64,000 nt of DNA from Lumnitzera littorea. Taxonomy: Eukaryota; Streptophyta; Magnoliopsida; Myrtales; Combretaceae. Below the pieces are notes generated by a model. The model was not told the DNA's origin, searched no databases, and worked only from the letters and a program-made list of their open reading frames with translations. Below are positions 46,673 to 58,042 of the stretch, in pieces. The stretch lies in assembly GCA_024138015.1 (NCBI GenBank), contig JAMXBB010000009.1, forward strand, positions 45,495,817 through 45,559,816. The letters run 5' to 3'. Position numbers and translations under genes: made by a program. The first letter of the stretch is position 1. Every line of letters starts with the position of its first letter.

Positions 46673-47633
46673 TGTAAGAGGGATCGCAAACCAATCACTT
46701 GCTTAGAAGCTTGAAGGCTTGCTTGAAAGCTTGAGGGTTCGCTCATATGGTTCGCGAGCTATTCAAGTGATGCTAAGCTCAAAAGAACAAGACATTCTCC
46801 AATTCGACCTACTGAGATACTCCACCCCGACCTCTGTTTATCTCATTGAGACGATTCCTAAGGTGCCTAACTAGTTACCGAGCCCGACCACTTATTGCTA
46901 CGCTAAGGTCAAATGTTGAATCTTCATATTGTCGAGTTAAAGCACATTGAGGTCGAGTTGTCTACTCTTGAGCCAACCATCCAAGGTTGACTAGATAATG
47001 GGCTACATACTAGCTAATCCCTTTTCAAACTAGAAAATTTGAGTAGTAGAGCAACTGGCGTTGACTTGATCTACTTAGAACCTTTTCTTCTTGAGAAACA
47101 ATATCATTTGGACCATAGAATGGATAGTTGATACATGTCACATTTTTTAGCATCTATACTATCCTTTTGTAACAGAATATCTTTTTTGTTTGATTACAAC
47201 TTTACCCTTGTCAATTATGTATTTTTCCTTTTTTGAGTACGAATCTTTTTGTAATTTATGTAAACCTAAGACTTATTTTAATTGAGTCATATAAATACAT
47301 GTAGAATGTAATAGCCACAACAGAACAGTAATAATTGAATTTTAGACATACTTTCCTTCATGAGCTAAGTGTCCTTGCTTACTTCAGATTATTCTTATCT
47401 AGTCCATTGTAAGTGTAGATTAGTAGCAAGCACCCTTTGGTTATACTTGTGTGTAATATCAAGTATGACCTTAGCACGTGTAAGGCATTGGTGCATCATA
47501 CCCACCGTTGGTGTACAAGAACCCGTGCTCAACCTTTGACTAACATTTACTCTTTGGACTATCTTGCAATTCGGACCTACCCCTAGTCGCTTGATATCTG
47601 TAGCCATTGTTCCTTTTTTGACGATCTATATCA
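46673..47633 (+). repeat. 5' LTR of element B
   Basis: About 961 bp, TGTAAGAGGGATCGC... to ...CTATATCA. The first 185 bases pair with the 3' LTR at 59,080-59,256 (shared CAAACCAATCACT, AAGAACAAGACATTCTC, AAGGTGCCTAA). TATAAATA at 47,290-47,297. Confidence 0.8.
47290..47297 (+). promoter_or_regulatory. TATA box of LTR B
   Basis: CATATAAATACATG about 340 bases before the LTR end. Confidence 0.6.
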
Positions 47634-47636
47634 TTT

Positions 47637-47648
47637 TGGTATCAAAGC
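47637..47648 (+). other. Primer-binding site of element B
   Basis: TGGTATCAAAGC three bases after the LTR, complementary to initiator tRNA-Met with one change, identical to that of A. Confidence 0.9.
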
Positions 47649-47931
47649 ATAGCTACGTTTGAGTAAGTTTCTGTTACTTGGTGCACCGAGTGGCTTATTG
47701 CTACTGTAAGTGTGTTTTAGAAATTGTTTGTAGTTATGAGTTTTTGATACTAAAGAAATTTATTACTATGTTTTCCCTTATTTCTTATTCACGAAATAGA
47801 ATGTCTGTTAGATTGGTTTATCATGTGTGGTTGTAATAGATGTATAAGTGTTAAGTGTTGTTCTGTTGTTGTAATTTATGGGAAGAACTTTAAATAGTGC
47901 TTTGGTTGTTAATCTCTTGTAATAGACAATA

Positions 47932-49160
47932 ATGTTTGATTCTACTGTTTAAGGAACTCTAGGTCAATAAGGAAGTAATAAACCCTTATCTATAGATGAC
48001 CAATTAGATAGACTTACTAAGTTGGTGGCTAGTCTGGTGACTGCCATAAACGAAGATAGGCAATGAGCCAGAAATGATCCCTATAGAAGATGAGCCAATG
48101 AACAACTTGAGAGAGCCAATGACCACTACATTCGAGTTAATGACCTGGTTCAACCACACTGAGTTAGAAGAGTAGGCCAAGTTGCTAGACATGGACTAGT
48201 GTTAGAAGAGATCTAAGAGGAGGATGAGGAAGTAGGTGGTGAAGTGGAGTATTATGAACCGAAGGAGAGGAATGTCCACGCTCTTATAGTAGAAAGGGTT
48301 GAGGATGCATATCCTTAGATTTTCTAGAAGTGGTGATGCCAAGGACTACCTAGACTGGTAGACAAGATTGAAAAGCAATTTGAATATCATGAGGTACCTA
48401 ATAACACTAAGGTCAGACTTGTACTATTGGAGTTTATTGGTTATGCTACCCTATGGTGGAAGAATCTGCAAGCCACTTGAAGAAGAGAAGGAGAACGTGA
48501 AGTTAAGCATTGGGATGAAATGAAAAGAGTTGTGAGATGAAGATTTGTTCTAAGTTATTATTTGCAAGATGCATTCAAAAGGTTATAGGAGTTTAGGCAA
48601 GGAGGATCAAGTGTTGATTCTTATGTGAAGGAGTTCTAGATGTTGATGATTTGTTGCTAAGTTGTTGAGCTTGAAGATCAAACCCAGTTCATTAGTAGGT
48701 TGAAGTACAAGATTAGAGATATTCTAGAAACTATGGATATTGGTTCACTTAATGAAGGAGTTTTAGATGTTGATGATCTGTTGCTAAGTTGTCGAGCTTG
48801 AAGATCAAACCCAGTTCATTAGTAGGTTGAAGTACGAGATTAGAGATATTCTAGAAACTATGGATATTGGTTCACTTAATGAAGCTGTCCGAGTTACCTA
48901 GAGAATTGAGAGGCATTGAATAGGAAGATTTCGATCTCATGTCAACCGACCTACGACTAGCCAACTTGTTTCGAGCAAACCTATGCAATCAAAACCTAGC
49001 AAAGTTGCTGAAGTCTGACTTGCTTAAACCACCAGAGCAAAAGAGAGGGAGATCCTGAGGAAATTTAAGAAAGCCAAGATCTTGAGAAGAAAAATGAGTG
49101 ATATTAAGTGCTTCAAGTGTCAAGGTCTGGACATATGGTTGCTCAGTATTTAAATAGAAG
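47932..49160 (+). pseudogene. Element B Gag
   Basis: A start at 47,932 (MFDSTV) is the first plausible ATG. Readable pieces: QLDRLTKLVASLVTAINEDR, the capsid-like domain at about 48,340-48,620 (KIEKQFEYHEVPNNTKVRLV, FIGYATLWWKNLQA, MKRVV, RFVLSYYLQDAF) and a zinc knuckle CFKCQG at about 49,110 that is frameshifted before its His and Cys. A 127-bp tandem duplication at 48,631-48,884 inserts a frameshift (127 is not a multiple of three). Several TAG, TGA and TAA codons are present. Gag would form the packaging particle; this copy cannot. Confidence 0.82.
48631..48884 (+). repeat. 127-bp tandem duplication in B gag
   Basis: 48,631-48,757 and 48,758-48,884 are direct repeats with about four differences. 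They are far more similar than the LTR pair of the nested element C, so the duplication seems younger than most of the decay. Confidence 0.9.
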
Positions 49161-49279
49161 AACCATGGTGATCCAAGGAGACATGCAGACCATTGAGGTA
49201 AATAGTACTAATGAGGAAGTGGAAGAGTCAAAACAAACTAGATAAACTAAACTATCTATGGAGGAGGAAATCATACATA

Positions 49280-49700
49280 GTGAAGAGGGTAGTTTTATGC
49301 CTATAACCCTGGTGTTGAGGAGAAAAATGAGTGTAAGCCCTATGCCTAAAGATGTGTAGCGAGAGAATTTATTCCATATAGGCTGTAAGGTAAATGGGTC
49401 ATTATGTACATTGATTGTTGATAGTAGCAGTTGCACCAATGCTGGATCCATTTTCATGGTCCAGCAATTGAAGTTGCTAACCAAACCTCATCTAAAGCCT
49501 TATAAATTGAACTAGCTTAGTGACAAGAAAGTCCTACAAGTGAATAAACAAGTGACTGTGCTAATCAGTATTAGAAACTATTAAGATGAAGTGCTCTGTG
49601 ATGTGTTGCTCGTGAGTGTGTCTCATTTTCTACTTAGATGACCATGGATGTTTGATTGAGTGTGATATATGATGGAAGGAAGAACACATGTTCCCTAAAG
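49280..49700 (+). pseudogene. Element B aspartic protease
   Basis: NLFHIGCKVNGSLCTLIV leads to the active site at 49,420-49,428, which reads Asp-Ser-Ser rather than Asp-Gly-Gly/Asp-Ser-Gly, followed by SCTNAGSIFMVQQLKLL. The region DEVLCDVLLVSVSHFLL near 49,585 corresponds to the second half of the fold. Retropepsin-like; catalytic turn lost. Confidence 0.75.
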
Positions 49701-49929
49701 CATGAGGGTAGGAAGGAAAGTTAAGTCCTATTATTGCTAAACAAGTTAAAAGCATGTAGACTCAATTGAGCCAAGTTCTAAAGAAAGAGGCTTTGGTGAT
49801 GACCTAAGACAAGCTGAAGAGAGAAATGGAGCATGAGGAGCTAACCAATCTGCTGGTCAAAAGGTTGCTTGAGGTGAGAGGATTAGAAGAGGAATTGCTA
49901 CTTATTGAGGTGAAAACCTTATTGAGTGA

Positions 49930-51265
49930 GTTTGCTAACCTATTCCCAGGTGAACTGCTAGAGGGTCTACCCTCAATTTGAGGCATTAAACACGCAATAG
50001 GCTTGTAGTTAGGAGCCACCCTACTTAACAAGCATGCCTATAGGTTGAATCTTGAGCAAGCTGCCAAGTTGTAGAAGTAGGTAGATGAGTTGATGAAGAG
50101 AAGGTATGTATGAGAGTCCCTAAGCCCATGTGCCTTGTTAGCTCTATTAGTACCAAAGAAGGATAGGACATGGAGGATGTATGTGGATAGTCGAGCAATC
50201 AATTGCATTACCATTAAGTACAAGTACCCTATTCTAAGGCTTAATGACATACCCAATGAATTAAATGGAGTAAGAGTATTCTCCAAGATTGATCTCAAAT
50301 TTAGATAACATCATATTTGAATGCTAGAATGAGATGAGTGGAAAACCACGTTTAAAACTCGCCATGGATTGTATGAATGGCTTGTGATGCTATTTGACCT
50401 GTCAAATGCCTCAAGCACATTCATGAGACTGATGAACTATGTGCTCCGAGAATTCATTGGAAAGTTTATTGTTTTGTATTTCAATGATATTCTTATTTAT
50501 AGTCCTAATTTGGAAACTCTCTGTGAGCACCTCCAAATAGTATTTTCCAAACTCTGAGCTAAGAAGCTTTATGCTAATCTATTGAAATGTGACTTCTGCC
50601 GACATGAAGTAATCTTTCTAGGATTTGTTATGAGTGGTGGTGGTACATGAGTTGATGATGAGAAGATAAGAGCAATTACTGAGTGGCTTGTACTGACCTA
50701 TTTAGTCGACATATGAAGCTTCCATGGCTTGGCATCATTTTATTGTTGATTTATAAGGAATTTTAATACAATTGTAGCCCTACTTATCAAGCTATCGAAG
50801 AAAAATGTTAAGTTCATGTGGAGAGAGAAGGAATGGAGGAGTTTTGAAGAGCTAAAGGAGAAGTTGACTACTACCCCTATCTTAGCTCTACGGAGCTTTG
50901 ACAAAGTATTTGAAGTAGAGTGTGACGCATCCAAACTAGACGTAGGTGCTGTGTTGATGTAGGAGGGCCGACCTATTGCCTACTTCAGTGAAAAGCTTAA
51001 AAGAGCTACACTTAACTATTTAGTTTATCATAAGGAGTTTTACCCCTTGATCCAAACCTTAACTGTATGGTAACATTATCTACTACCTAAAGAATTTGTT
51101 ATCTACAATGATCATGAATCTTTGAGATATCTGAAAAGCTAGCCTAAGTTGTCTTTGAAGACAAGCCAAATGGGTTGAGTTTATGGAAAGATTTCTTATG
51201 TTATCAAGTATGAGAATGACAAGAACAATGTAGTGGTCAATGCCCTATCTAAATGATATTCCCTT
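49930..51265 (+). pseudogene. Element B reverse transcriptase and RNase H
   Basis: Reads mostly in one frame: ESLSPCALLALLVPKKD and TWRMYVDSRAIN (fingers), FSKIDLK (motif A; the Asp is kept), LFDLSNASSTFMRLMN (normally PFGLSNAPSTF), and the catalytic box at 50,477-50,488 reading YFND in place of YFDD, which removes one metal-binding Asp. SFHGLASFY near 50,722 marks the connection, and RNase H follows at about 50,800-51,265 with EVECDAS (first catalytic Asp kept), YHKEFYPL and a final DKNNVVVNALSK. About ten TAG/TGA/TAA codons interrupt it. The enzyme would convert element RNA to DNA; this copy is dead. Confidence 0.88.
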
Positions 51266-51299
51266 TTGACTAAGTTGTAGACTAAACTGCTTTAATTTT

Positions 51300-51505
51300 C
51301 TATGATCAAGGATTTGTACATTGAGGATCTATACTTTGGACCAATCTATGCCAGATGTGAAGAAGGCTAAATACTAAATGATTAACATAAGGAAGACAAA
51401 TACTTGTTTAGAAAGAGGAGATTGTGTATCTTGACCTGCTCTATCGAAGTGGATGGGAGAGGATTGTTTAGACATTTTGGTAAGCACCAAACTCATGAAG
51501 TACTA
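51300..51505 (+). pseudogene. Element B integrase, part before insertion C
   Basis: Between the RNase H end and element C lie QSMPDVKK-like and VYLDLLYRSGW-like words, then the HxxxH part of the zinc-binding domain near 51,470-51,500 (APNS/HQTHEV in alternative frames). The target-site pentamer TACTA ends it. The frame continues at 58,048. Confidence 0.65.
51501..51505. repeat. Target-site duplication of C, left copy
   Basis: TACTA; the right copy at 58,043-58,047 is TATTA, one C/T difference. Confidence 0.75.
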
Positions 51506-52413
51506 TGATGCGGACTGAGGTGAAGGAAAGACAAGGTTGGTCATTGGGGTAGGTCTAAGCTTATTGAAAGCTTGAAAAACAAGATGGCAACTATATGAAA
51601 GAATAGAAAAAGTAAGATAAGTAAACCTATGAATAGCTCCAAATGATATGACATACCAATGAAATTTCCGTGGACTTATGACACACTCAATATGATGCAT
51701 AAGGTAGTCCAATGAGGTTACTCGCCACCTAGCCTTGCTTAAAGATTAGGATAAGAGTAAAATAAATTAGACAAGCTAATAAGAGCAGTGTTCACGAAAG
51801 GAAAAATATTCAGTATATTGATGATAAAATGATCAGTCATCCTTATAGCTATATGTATAGGGGGTATTTATACCTAAGAAATTAGGGCAATTTGCCTAAG
51901 TTAGAAAAACACAAAAAGGATAATTCTAAAAGAAATAATATACAAGGAATACCAAGGGTAAAAATGAAATTTCAAGGAAATCAATGATTATCGCAGTAAA
52001 TTCCTTCATGTGGGCTTGGGATACATAGTAGCAACTCATTTGGGGATGTTCTTGGTAGAAATAAAAAAGATGGTAGGGTCAGAATGTATAGCCAAGCAAG
52101 GGTGCTAAGCAATTGGACTTGTCTAAGAAAAAGGTGCCTTCGAATATGTGTTAGGACTCTTGACTTCTTAGCAAAAATGTTGTTGGGCTAGAGGTCGGCT
52201 CGATTAGGGCCAAGTAGATATGTAGATTTGGGCTATTAATAGGGCATTTGTCTAGTCGGCATATGACTTCCAAGAGATGAGGAGTTACTTGGCTCAGTAA
52301 GGATCAACTTAGCTTCTGTAGGAGTCAATTGGAGTAAGTGGATTCATCTCATTAGTCCTTCAAGACCTCAAGCCCGACTACTCATCAAAGGTCCAGTAGT
52401 CCAATTCCTATCA
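51506..52413 (-). repeat. 3' LTR of element C
   Basis: 908 bp; on the minus strand TGATAGGAATTGG... to ...CGCATCA. Contains a minus-strand TATAAATA at 51,872-51,865. It is about 100 bp longer than the 5' copy because that copy has lost the TATA segment. Confidence 0.9.
51865..51872 (-). promoter_or_regulatory. TATA box in 3' LTR of C
   Basis: GGTATAAATACCCCC on the minus strand, as in LTRs A and D. Confidence 0.7.
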
Positions 52414-52428
52414 GTCCCTCTTGGTTGA
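52414..52428 (-). other. Polypurine tract of element C
   Basis: On the minus strand CAACCAAGAGGGAC directly precedes the 3' LTR start TGATAGG; the equivalent in D is AACCCAGAGGGAA. This is the expected second-strand primer. Confidence 0.65.
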
Positions 52429-52429
52429 T

Positions 52430-53700
52430 TTAGACTTGGGATCAAATCCAATTGGTCTTTCCTCAATTCTTCCTCAAGGTAATAAGGGTTGAGGTTACCA
52501 ATGTTGAAGGTATAGGAAACCCCATAATCTTCAGGTAGTTTACATTTGTAGGCACTCTCATTGATCTTTTAGAGGATTTTGAAGGGGCCTTCAGATCGGG
52601 CAGATAACTTGTTTTTTCTCCTACATGGGAACCTCTCCTTATTGAAGTGCAACCACACTAGGTCTTTAGGCTTAAACTGTACTGCCTTCCTTCCCTTAAC
52701 TCTTTCTTACATTTTCTTCAAGGCTTAATCATTCTACCAAGTAACTTTCTTATAGATGTACTATAGGGACTAGGTTCGGGCTCTTACATTAGGGTCTTCT
52801 TGCTTGGATATGGGTATAGGGGTGTGATTAAGGGGTAGCTTATGATTAAAGCCATAGATGACTTCGAAGGGGGTTTGCTTGGTGGTGTCATACATTGTTC
52901 GATTGTAAGCAAATTATACCATAGATAAACAGATGTCCTAATCAGTTAAGTTCTTTCCCATTGCAGCTTAGAGTAATAATCCTAAAGTACGGTTGACCAC
53001 TTTTGTTTGGCCATCAATTTGTGGATGACAAGAAGTATTGAAGAGTAGTTTAGTCCCCATTTGACACCATAGAGTTCTCTATAAGTGACTTAGGAGCTTC
53101 GGATCTCTATCCGAGACTATACTTCTTGGTATGCCATGTAAATGAATAATTTCTTACAAAAAGAGAGAAGCAATAGTTGAAACATTGTTAGTCTTAGAAC
53201 AGGGCATAAAGTGTACCATCTTATTGAATTTATCCACGACCAGCATCACAAATCTTTACTGCAAGTAGTTCTAGGTAATCCAAGGATAAAGTCCATGCTT
53301 AACTCAGTCCATGGTCGGTCTGAGGTAGGTAATAGCATTGCTTTCCCTTGCTCGGTTGGCATTTGGCCCTCTTGTAAGTAGCACAACTCTTAAGCACTTG
53401 GTAGATGTCTCGTCTCATTCTTGACCAGAAGAACCAACCTTTCAACAACTTGTATGTCCTCTTCTCCTCAAAATGTCCAAAGAGTCCACTAGAATGAGCT
53501 TCCTTAATAAGTAGCACCCATAAGGAATAAGTTAACACATGTAAAATTCCACTAAACAAATAAACATCTTCCACATGATACTCATCCATTGTTCTCTTAT
53601 CGACATAGTGCTTGAATATAGGTTCAAAATGTGGGTCCTTAGGGTATTGTTCTTTAATGCTTGCAAACCCTAACAATCTTATTTGCAACTCGGTCAAGAC
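52430..53700 (-). pseudogene. Element C integrase
   Basis: Read on the minus strand from 53,697: the zinc-binding domain (LIKEAHSSGLFGHFEE, then SCATYKRAKC where the second Cys of the C-x2-C pair is Tyr), the catalytic core with MDF near 53,285 (first Asp kept), SDRDPK near 53,100 (second Asp kept) and QTKVVNRTL near 53,000, where the catalytic Glu is Lys (codon at 53,003-53,001). FAYNRTMYDTTKQTPFEV and a GDLVW-like C-terminal region follow to about 52,440. Frameshifts and TAG/TGA stops are frequent. Integrase would insert the DNA copy into the genome; loss of the Glu makes this one inactive. Confidence 0.87.
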
Positions 53701-53749
53701 GACATGTCTCCTTGATATAGCATTAGCAATGACATTGTTCTTGTCTTAT

Positions 53750-55090
53750 TTATACTTTATCACAAAGTTAAATCCTTTTAGGAATTCAACCCATCTCACT
53801 TATTGATATGATAACTTGGTGTGACTTCTAAGGTACCTAAAAGACTCGTGATCGATATATATGATAAATTCTCTAGGCAATAGATAGTGTTGCCACACTT
53901 ACGAGGCTCATATGAGGGCTAAAAATTCTTTGTCATATACGGAATAGTTCAATTGAGGTCCTCTAAGCTTCTCATTTTGATAGGCAATTAGTTGGCCTTC
54001 TTGCATTAGGATAGCGCATATACAAATGCGTGATATGTCACATTCCAACTCAAAAATCTTCTTGAAGTCGAGTAAGGCTAATACAGGTGCAGAAGTTAAC
54101 CTAACTTTTTAACAAAACTTCTTTCTTCTCTTTCTCCCCTCTTAAACTCAAATTCTTCTTTGTTAGCTTGGTAAGGAGTGGGACAATGGTATTGAAATTT
54201 CTAATGAACCTTCAATAAAAAGATGCCAATCTAGAGAACTTCTCACCTCGGCACAAGTGGTTGGAGTCAGCCACTCGACAATAGCTTGGATCTTCTCATC
54301 ATCTACTTATAACCCACCTCCGCCAACTACATAACCTAGAAATACCACTTCCTCCTAACAAAAACTACGTTTATTTAAGTTGCCAAATAATATCTCGGCT
54401 CGGAGTACATTGAGCATGGCATGGAGATGTTCATAGTGGCTTGTATGGTCAGCATTATACACAAGGATGTCATCAAAGTACACTACAACATACTTCCTTA
54501 TCAGATTTCTCAATATATGGTTCATTAGTCGCATGAAGGTGCTCAGGGCATTCAATAAGCCAAAAGGCATTACCATCCATTCCTAGAGTCTATGCTAAGT
54601 TTTAAATGTAGTTTTCTACTCACCTCTCGACCTCATTCAGATTTGATGGTAGTTAGACTTCAAATCGATCTTGTTAAAGACCTTAGCTCTACTCAGTTCA
54701 TCCAACATGTCATTCAACCTAGGGATGGGATACTTGTACTTGATGGTGATCTTGTTTACGGCTCAACTAATGACACACATTCGCTAGGTACCATCCTTTT
54801 TTGGCACAAGGAGTGCCAACACAATACAGGGGTTGAGGCTTTCCCTTACATATCCATTCTCCAATAATTCATTAACTTGTCTTTGGATCTTAGAAGCTTG
54901 CTCGAGATTCATCTAGTAAGTTGGCATGTTCAATAGAGTAGTACTGAGTATCAAGTCAGTACATCATTTAATGCCTTGGAGAGGGGGTAGCCCCTTTAGA
55001 AATTGCTTACGAAATAGGTCGCCATATTCACTCAACAGTTCCTTAACTTCTAAGGGGTAGTTCACCTCGCTCCATCAACTTTAGTAGTCA
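53750..55090 (-). pseudogene. Element C reverse transcriptase and RNase H
   Basis: On the minus strand the RT palm is well kept at 54,576-54,355: MPFGLLNALSTFMRLMN, an intact YFDD box at 54,480-54,469, then DILVYNADH. Upstream (about 55,080-54,600) fingers and motif A are recognisable through DLKSNYHQI-like words with stops. Downstream, SFH-type connection and RNase H words reach about 53,780. Stops and frameshifts prevent translation of the whole. Confidence 0.83.
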
Positions 55091-55229
55091 CCAAATTAAC
55101 AGGAAGGTCAACATGTCAGCTTTAATAGCCTCTCGAAGTTCAGCTTTACTCAGCACCAAAGCTTTCTTTAATCTATGAGCAAGTTTACCTTGCAAATTGC
55201 TAACTTGACTTGGTATAATGTGGTTCAAT

Positions 55230-55640
55230 GTAATCTTCCTCCCATCTTTCTTAAGCACATATGTATTCCTATATCCATCATGGATAACTCTTCGATTGTA
55301 AAGACAAGGTCAACCTACCAGCACATGTGATGTATACATGGGTAGTACATCACAAAAAATTTCATTGAAGTAATTCCCAATGGTGATCAGCAACAATACT
55401 TACCGCGTATCATGTAGTTCTCCTTTCTCATTCAGCTAATGCAAGTTATATGGCTTTAGATGTGTAATAGTCGACAACTTTAGCTTCTTGATCAAGTCGA
55501 TAAATGCCACATTGGTGCAACTTCCACCATCAACTATGAGTGCACATACCTAATTGTTCATTTTGTAAGTGATGTGGAATAAATTCTCTCTCTGCTTCTC
55601 CTCGTGTGAGGGTTCTAAACTCATTGTACGTCAGACAACT
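55230..55640 (-). pseudogene. Element C aspartic protease
   Basis: On the minus strand NLFHITYKMN precedes the active site at 55,531-55,523, which reads Asp-Gly-Gly, followed by SCTNVAFIDLIKKLKL and, near 55,350, EIFCDVLPMYTSHVL. This is the only one of the four proteases in the stack with the ancestral catalytic triplet; stops still interrupt the frame. Confidence 0.8.
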
Positions 55641-56911
55641 AGGATCAACTGATCCAAGTCTTTAGCAAACACATCTTCCTTAACCAATTCATTCTCTTGA
55701 GTGGTTTCCTTCTCGAAAAAAGTCTCTTCCTTAGGTTCCTTATTAGTACTATCCACTTCAAGCTTCAAGACATCTCCTTTGATGACCATAGTTCGTTGAT
55801 TCGGACATTGAGTAGTCATATGCCTAAACCCTTGGCATTTAAAGCATTTGATTTGGCTTGTCTTCCTCTTAAATCCTTGTCCCTTCTCATATGATCTTAT
55901 TGGTACATCACCATCAAGTCAACCTTTTTGTTTAGGTTGGGGATCTACCCTTCGGGTCAACTCAGTATTTAACTGGATTTAGTAACTTTCCTAGGTAGGT
56001 CAACTTGACTGACTAGGTTGGATTGTCGGAGGTCTAGTTAGCACACAACTTCTTCTCTATCTCTCCACTAATTGGGTTATCCTTGTAACCTCATCTAATG
56101 TGGTAAATTGCTGAAGTTCTACAATGTCTTGGATATCACTTCTTAATTTAGTGAGAAATCTAGATACTATTTAGGCCAACAGCTCTTTTACTTCATAATG
56201 AATCATGAGTATTGGGAACTCCTAAACATATTTGTCAACATTTCAGCCTCCTTGTCTTAGATTACGAAGCTGAGAAAAAGTGTCTTACAAATAAGTGTTT
56301 GATACAAACCTATTTCTGAGTATTGTCTTCATCTCAAGCTAAGTATTGACCTCTCTATATCCTCCTTATCTCCTTATGATCTAAAAGTTCTTCCACCACT
56401 TAGCTGCATATCTCAAGAACTCACTAGCAACAGTCCTCACCTTCTCTTAGTCCTTATATTAGTATTAATAAAAAACTCGCTCAACCTTTTCCTCCCAATC
56501 TAAATAATCATTTGTACTCTCAGACCCATTAAAGCTTGGAATCTGAAGCTTCACATGGTCAGTAGCTCAGGGTGCCCTAACTCACTCTTCTTCTTCATTA
56601 TACTCCTCCTTATCATCATCATCCACATCTTTCAAGTCAATCCTTCGTCATGCTCATCTACCTACTCCTCCATCTCAAACTTGTCAAGCTAGGTTCTAGC
56701 CTCTAATAGGTCGAGTAGCTTGTGGGGTGCTTCATATAGCCTTAGCAAGACAATAGGCCATTGCATGAACAACTCTGGTTAAATCAACTAGGAGGTTAGC
56801 TACCTCATTAATTCTCTCATTCATATTTCTTGGGGTACCCTAAGACTATCAACCATGATGGACAACATTACTATTGTCATGTCCAATACAAGAATTAACA
56901 CTAGGATCCAT
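55631..56911 (-). pseudogene. Element C Gag
   Basis: Starts on the minus strand with the ATG at 56,911 (MDPSVNS), matching the A start. The N-terminal part reads NERINEVANLLVDLTRVV, the capsid-like domain spans about 56,560-56,080, and the zinc knuckle at about 55,840-55,800 is complete: CFKCQGFRHMTTQC (Cys-x2-Cys-x4-His-x4-Cys). The acidic linker at 55,819-55,631 (ENELVKEDVFAKDLDQLI) leads to protease. Stops and shifts are present, mainly in the capsid part. Confidence 0.83.
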
Positions 56912-57217
56912 CATCTTCTTGACAAAGCTATTTAAATAAACTTCAAATCTGGGGCACAATAGTTATTACTCCAATATGTACAAATGCCCAAGGAACCTAC
57001 GAACATAACAACAATACCAATGAATAATAAACTTAACCGAACTTGCTCTATTTTCATAGGTTTGAAATAAGGTAAAACAAAGTATACACAAAAACTAACT
57101 ACTATACTCTTTTAATTAATCAAATACTTCAGTGAATCTCTACATGACTTTGACATACTACTACTCTGAACACAACTTCACAAAGATCTACGTACAACTT
57201 ACCCAAATGAAACCTTT

Positions 57218-57229
57218 GCTCTGATACCA
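57218..57229 (-). other. Primer-binding site of element C
   Basis: On the minus strand TGGTATCAGAGC, an exact match to the complement of initiator tRNA-Met, three bases after the 5' LTR. Confidence 0.93.
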
Positions 57230-57232
57230 AGA

Positions 57233-58042
57233 TGATGTAGATTAAGACTGAGGACAAACAAGGCTGGTCGTTGAGGTGGGTCTAAGCTTGCTGAAATATT
57301 GAAGAACGAGATGGGAACCACATGAAAGAATAGAAAAAGTAAGTTAAGAAAACACATGAATAGCTCTAAAGGATATGATGTATCAATGGAACTTTTGAGG
57401 ACTTACTGCACATTCAATATGATGCATAAGGTGGTCTAGTGAGGTTACTCGCCACCTAGCATTACTTAAAGGTTAGGTACCCAAGAAATTAAGGCAACTT
57501 GCCTAAATTAGAAAAAGACAAAAAGGTTAATGTTTAAAAGAAGTAATGTATAAGGAATACTAAGGGTAAAAATGAAATTTCAAGGAGATCAATGATTATT
57601 GCAGTAAGTTCCTTCATATGGGCCTAGGACATGTGGTAGCAACTCATTTAAGGATGCTCTTAGTAGAAATAAACAAGATGGTGGGGTTAGGATGGATAGT
57701 TGAGTAGGGATTTTGAGTGGACTTAGACCCATTCTAGAAAAAGGTGCCTTCAAATATGTGTTGGGACTCTTGACTTCTCAACACCAATGTTGCTAGGTTA
57801 GAGGTTAGCTTGGTTAGGGCCAAGCAGATGTGTGTTGTTGGGATATTAATAGGGCATTCGTTTAGTTAGCACACGACTTCTGAGAGATGAGGAGTTACTT
57901 GGCTCAACACAAGGAGTTGGTTGGCAATAAGGATTAACTTAGCTTCCGTAGGAGTCAACTAGAGTAGGAGGATTCGTCTCATTAGTACATCAAGGCCTCG
58001 GGACCAGCTACACGCAAAGGTATAGTAGTCTAATTCCTATCA
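57233..58042 (-). repeat. 5' LTR of element C (promoter segment deleted)
   Basis: 810 bp; pairs with 51,506-52,413 except that about 110-130 bases corresponding to roughly 51,748-51,873 are missing after GGTTAGG at 57,478, removing the TATA box and its surroundings. Confidence 0.88.

Larger units (their letters stand above)
51506..58042 (-). mobile_element. Ty3/gypsy element C, full-length but decayed
   Basis: Complete 6.54-kb element on the minus strand: 5' LTR 58,042-57,233, primer site, gag, protease, RT, RNase H, integrase, polypurine tract, 3' LTR 52,413-51,506. It is flanked by TACTA/TATTA and sits in the integrase of element B. Same family as A and D. By eye the LTRs differ at roughly 15-18% of the first 145 aligned bases, so the insertion is old. 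Confidence 0.92.
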
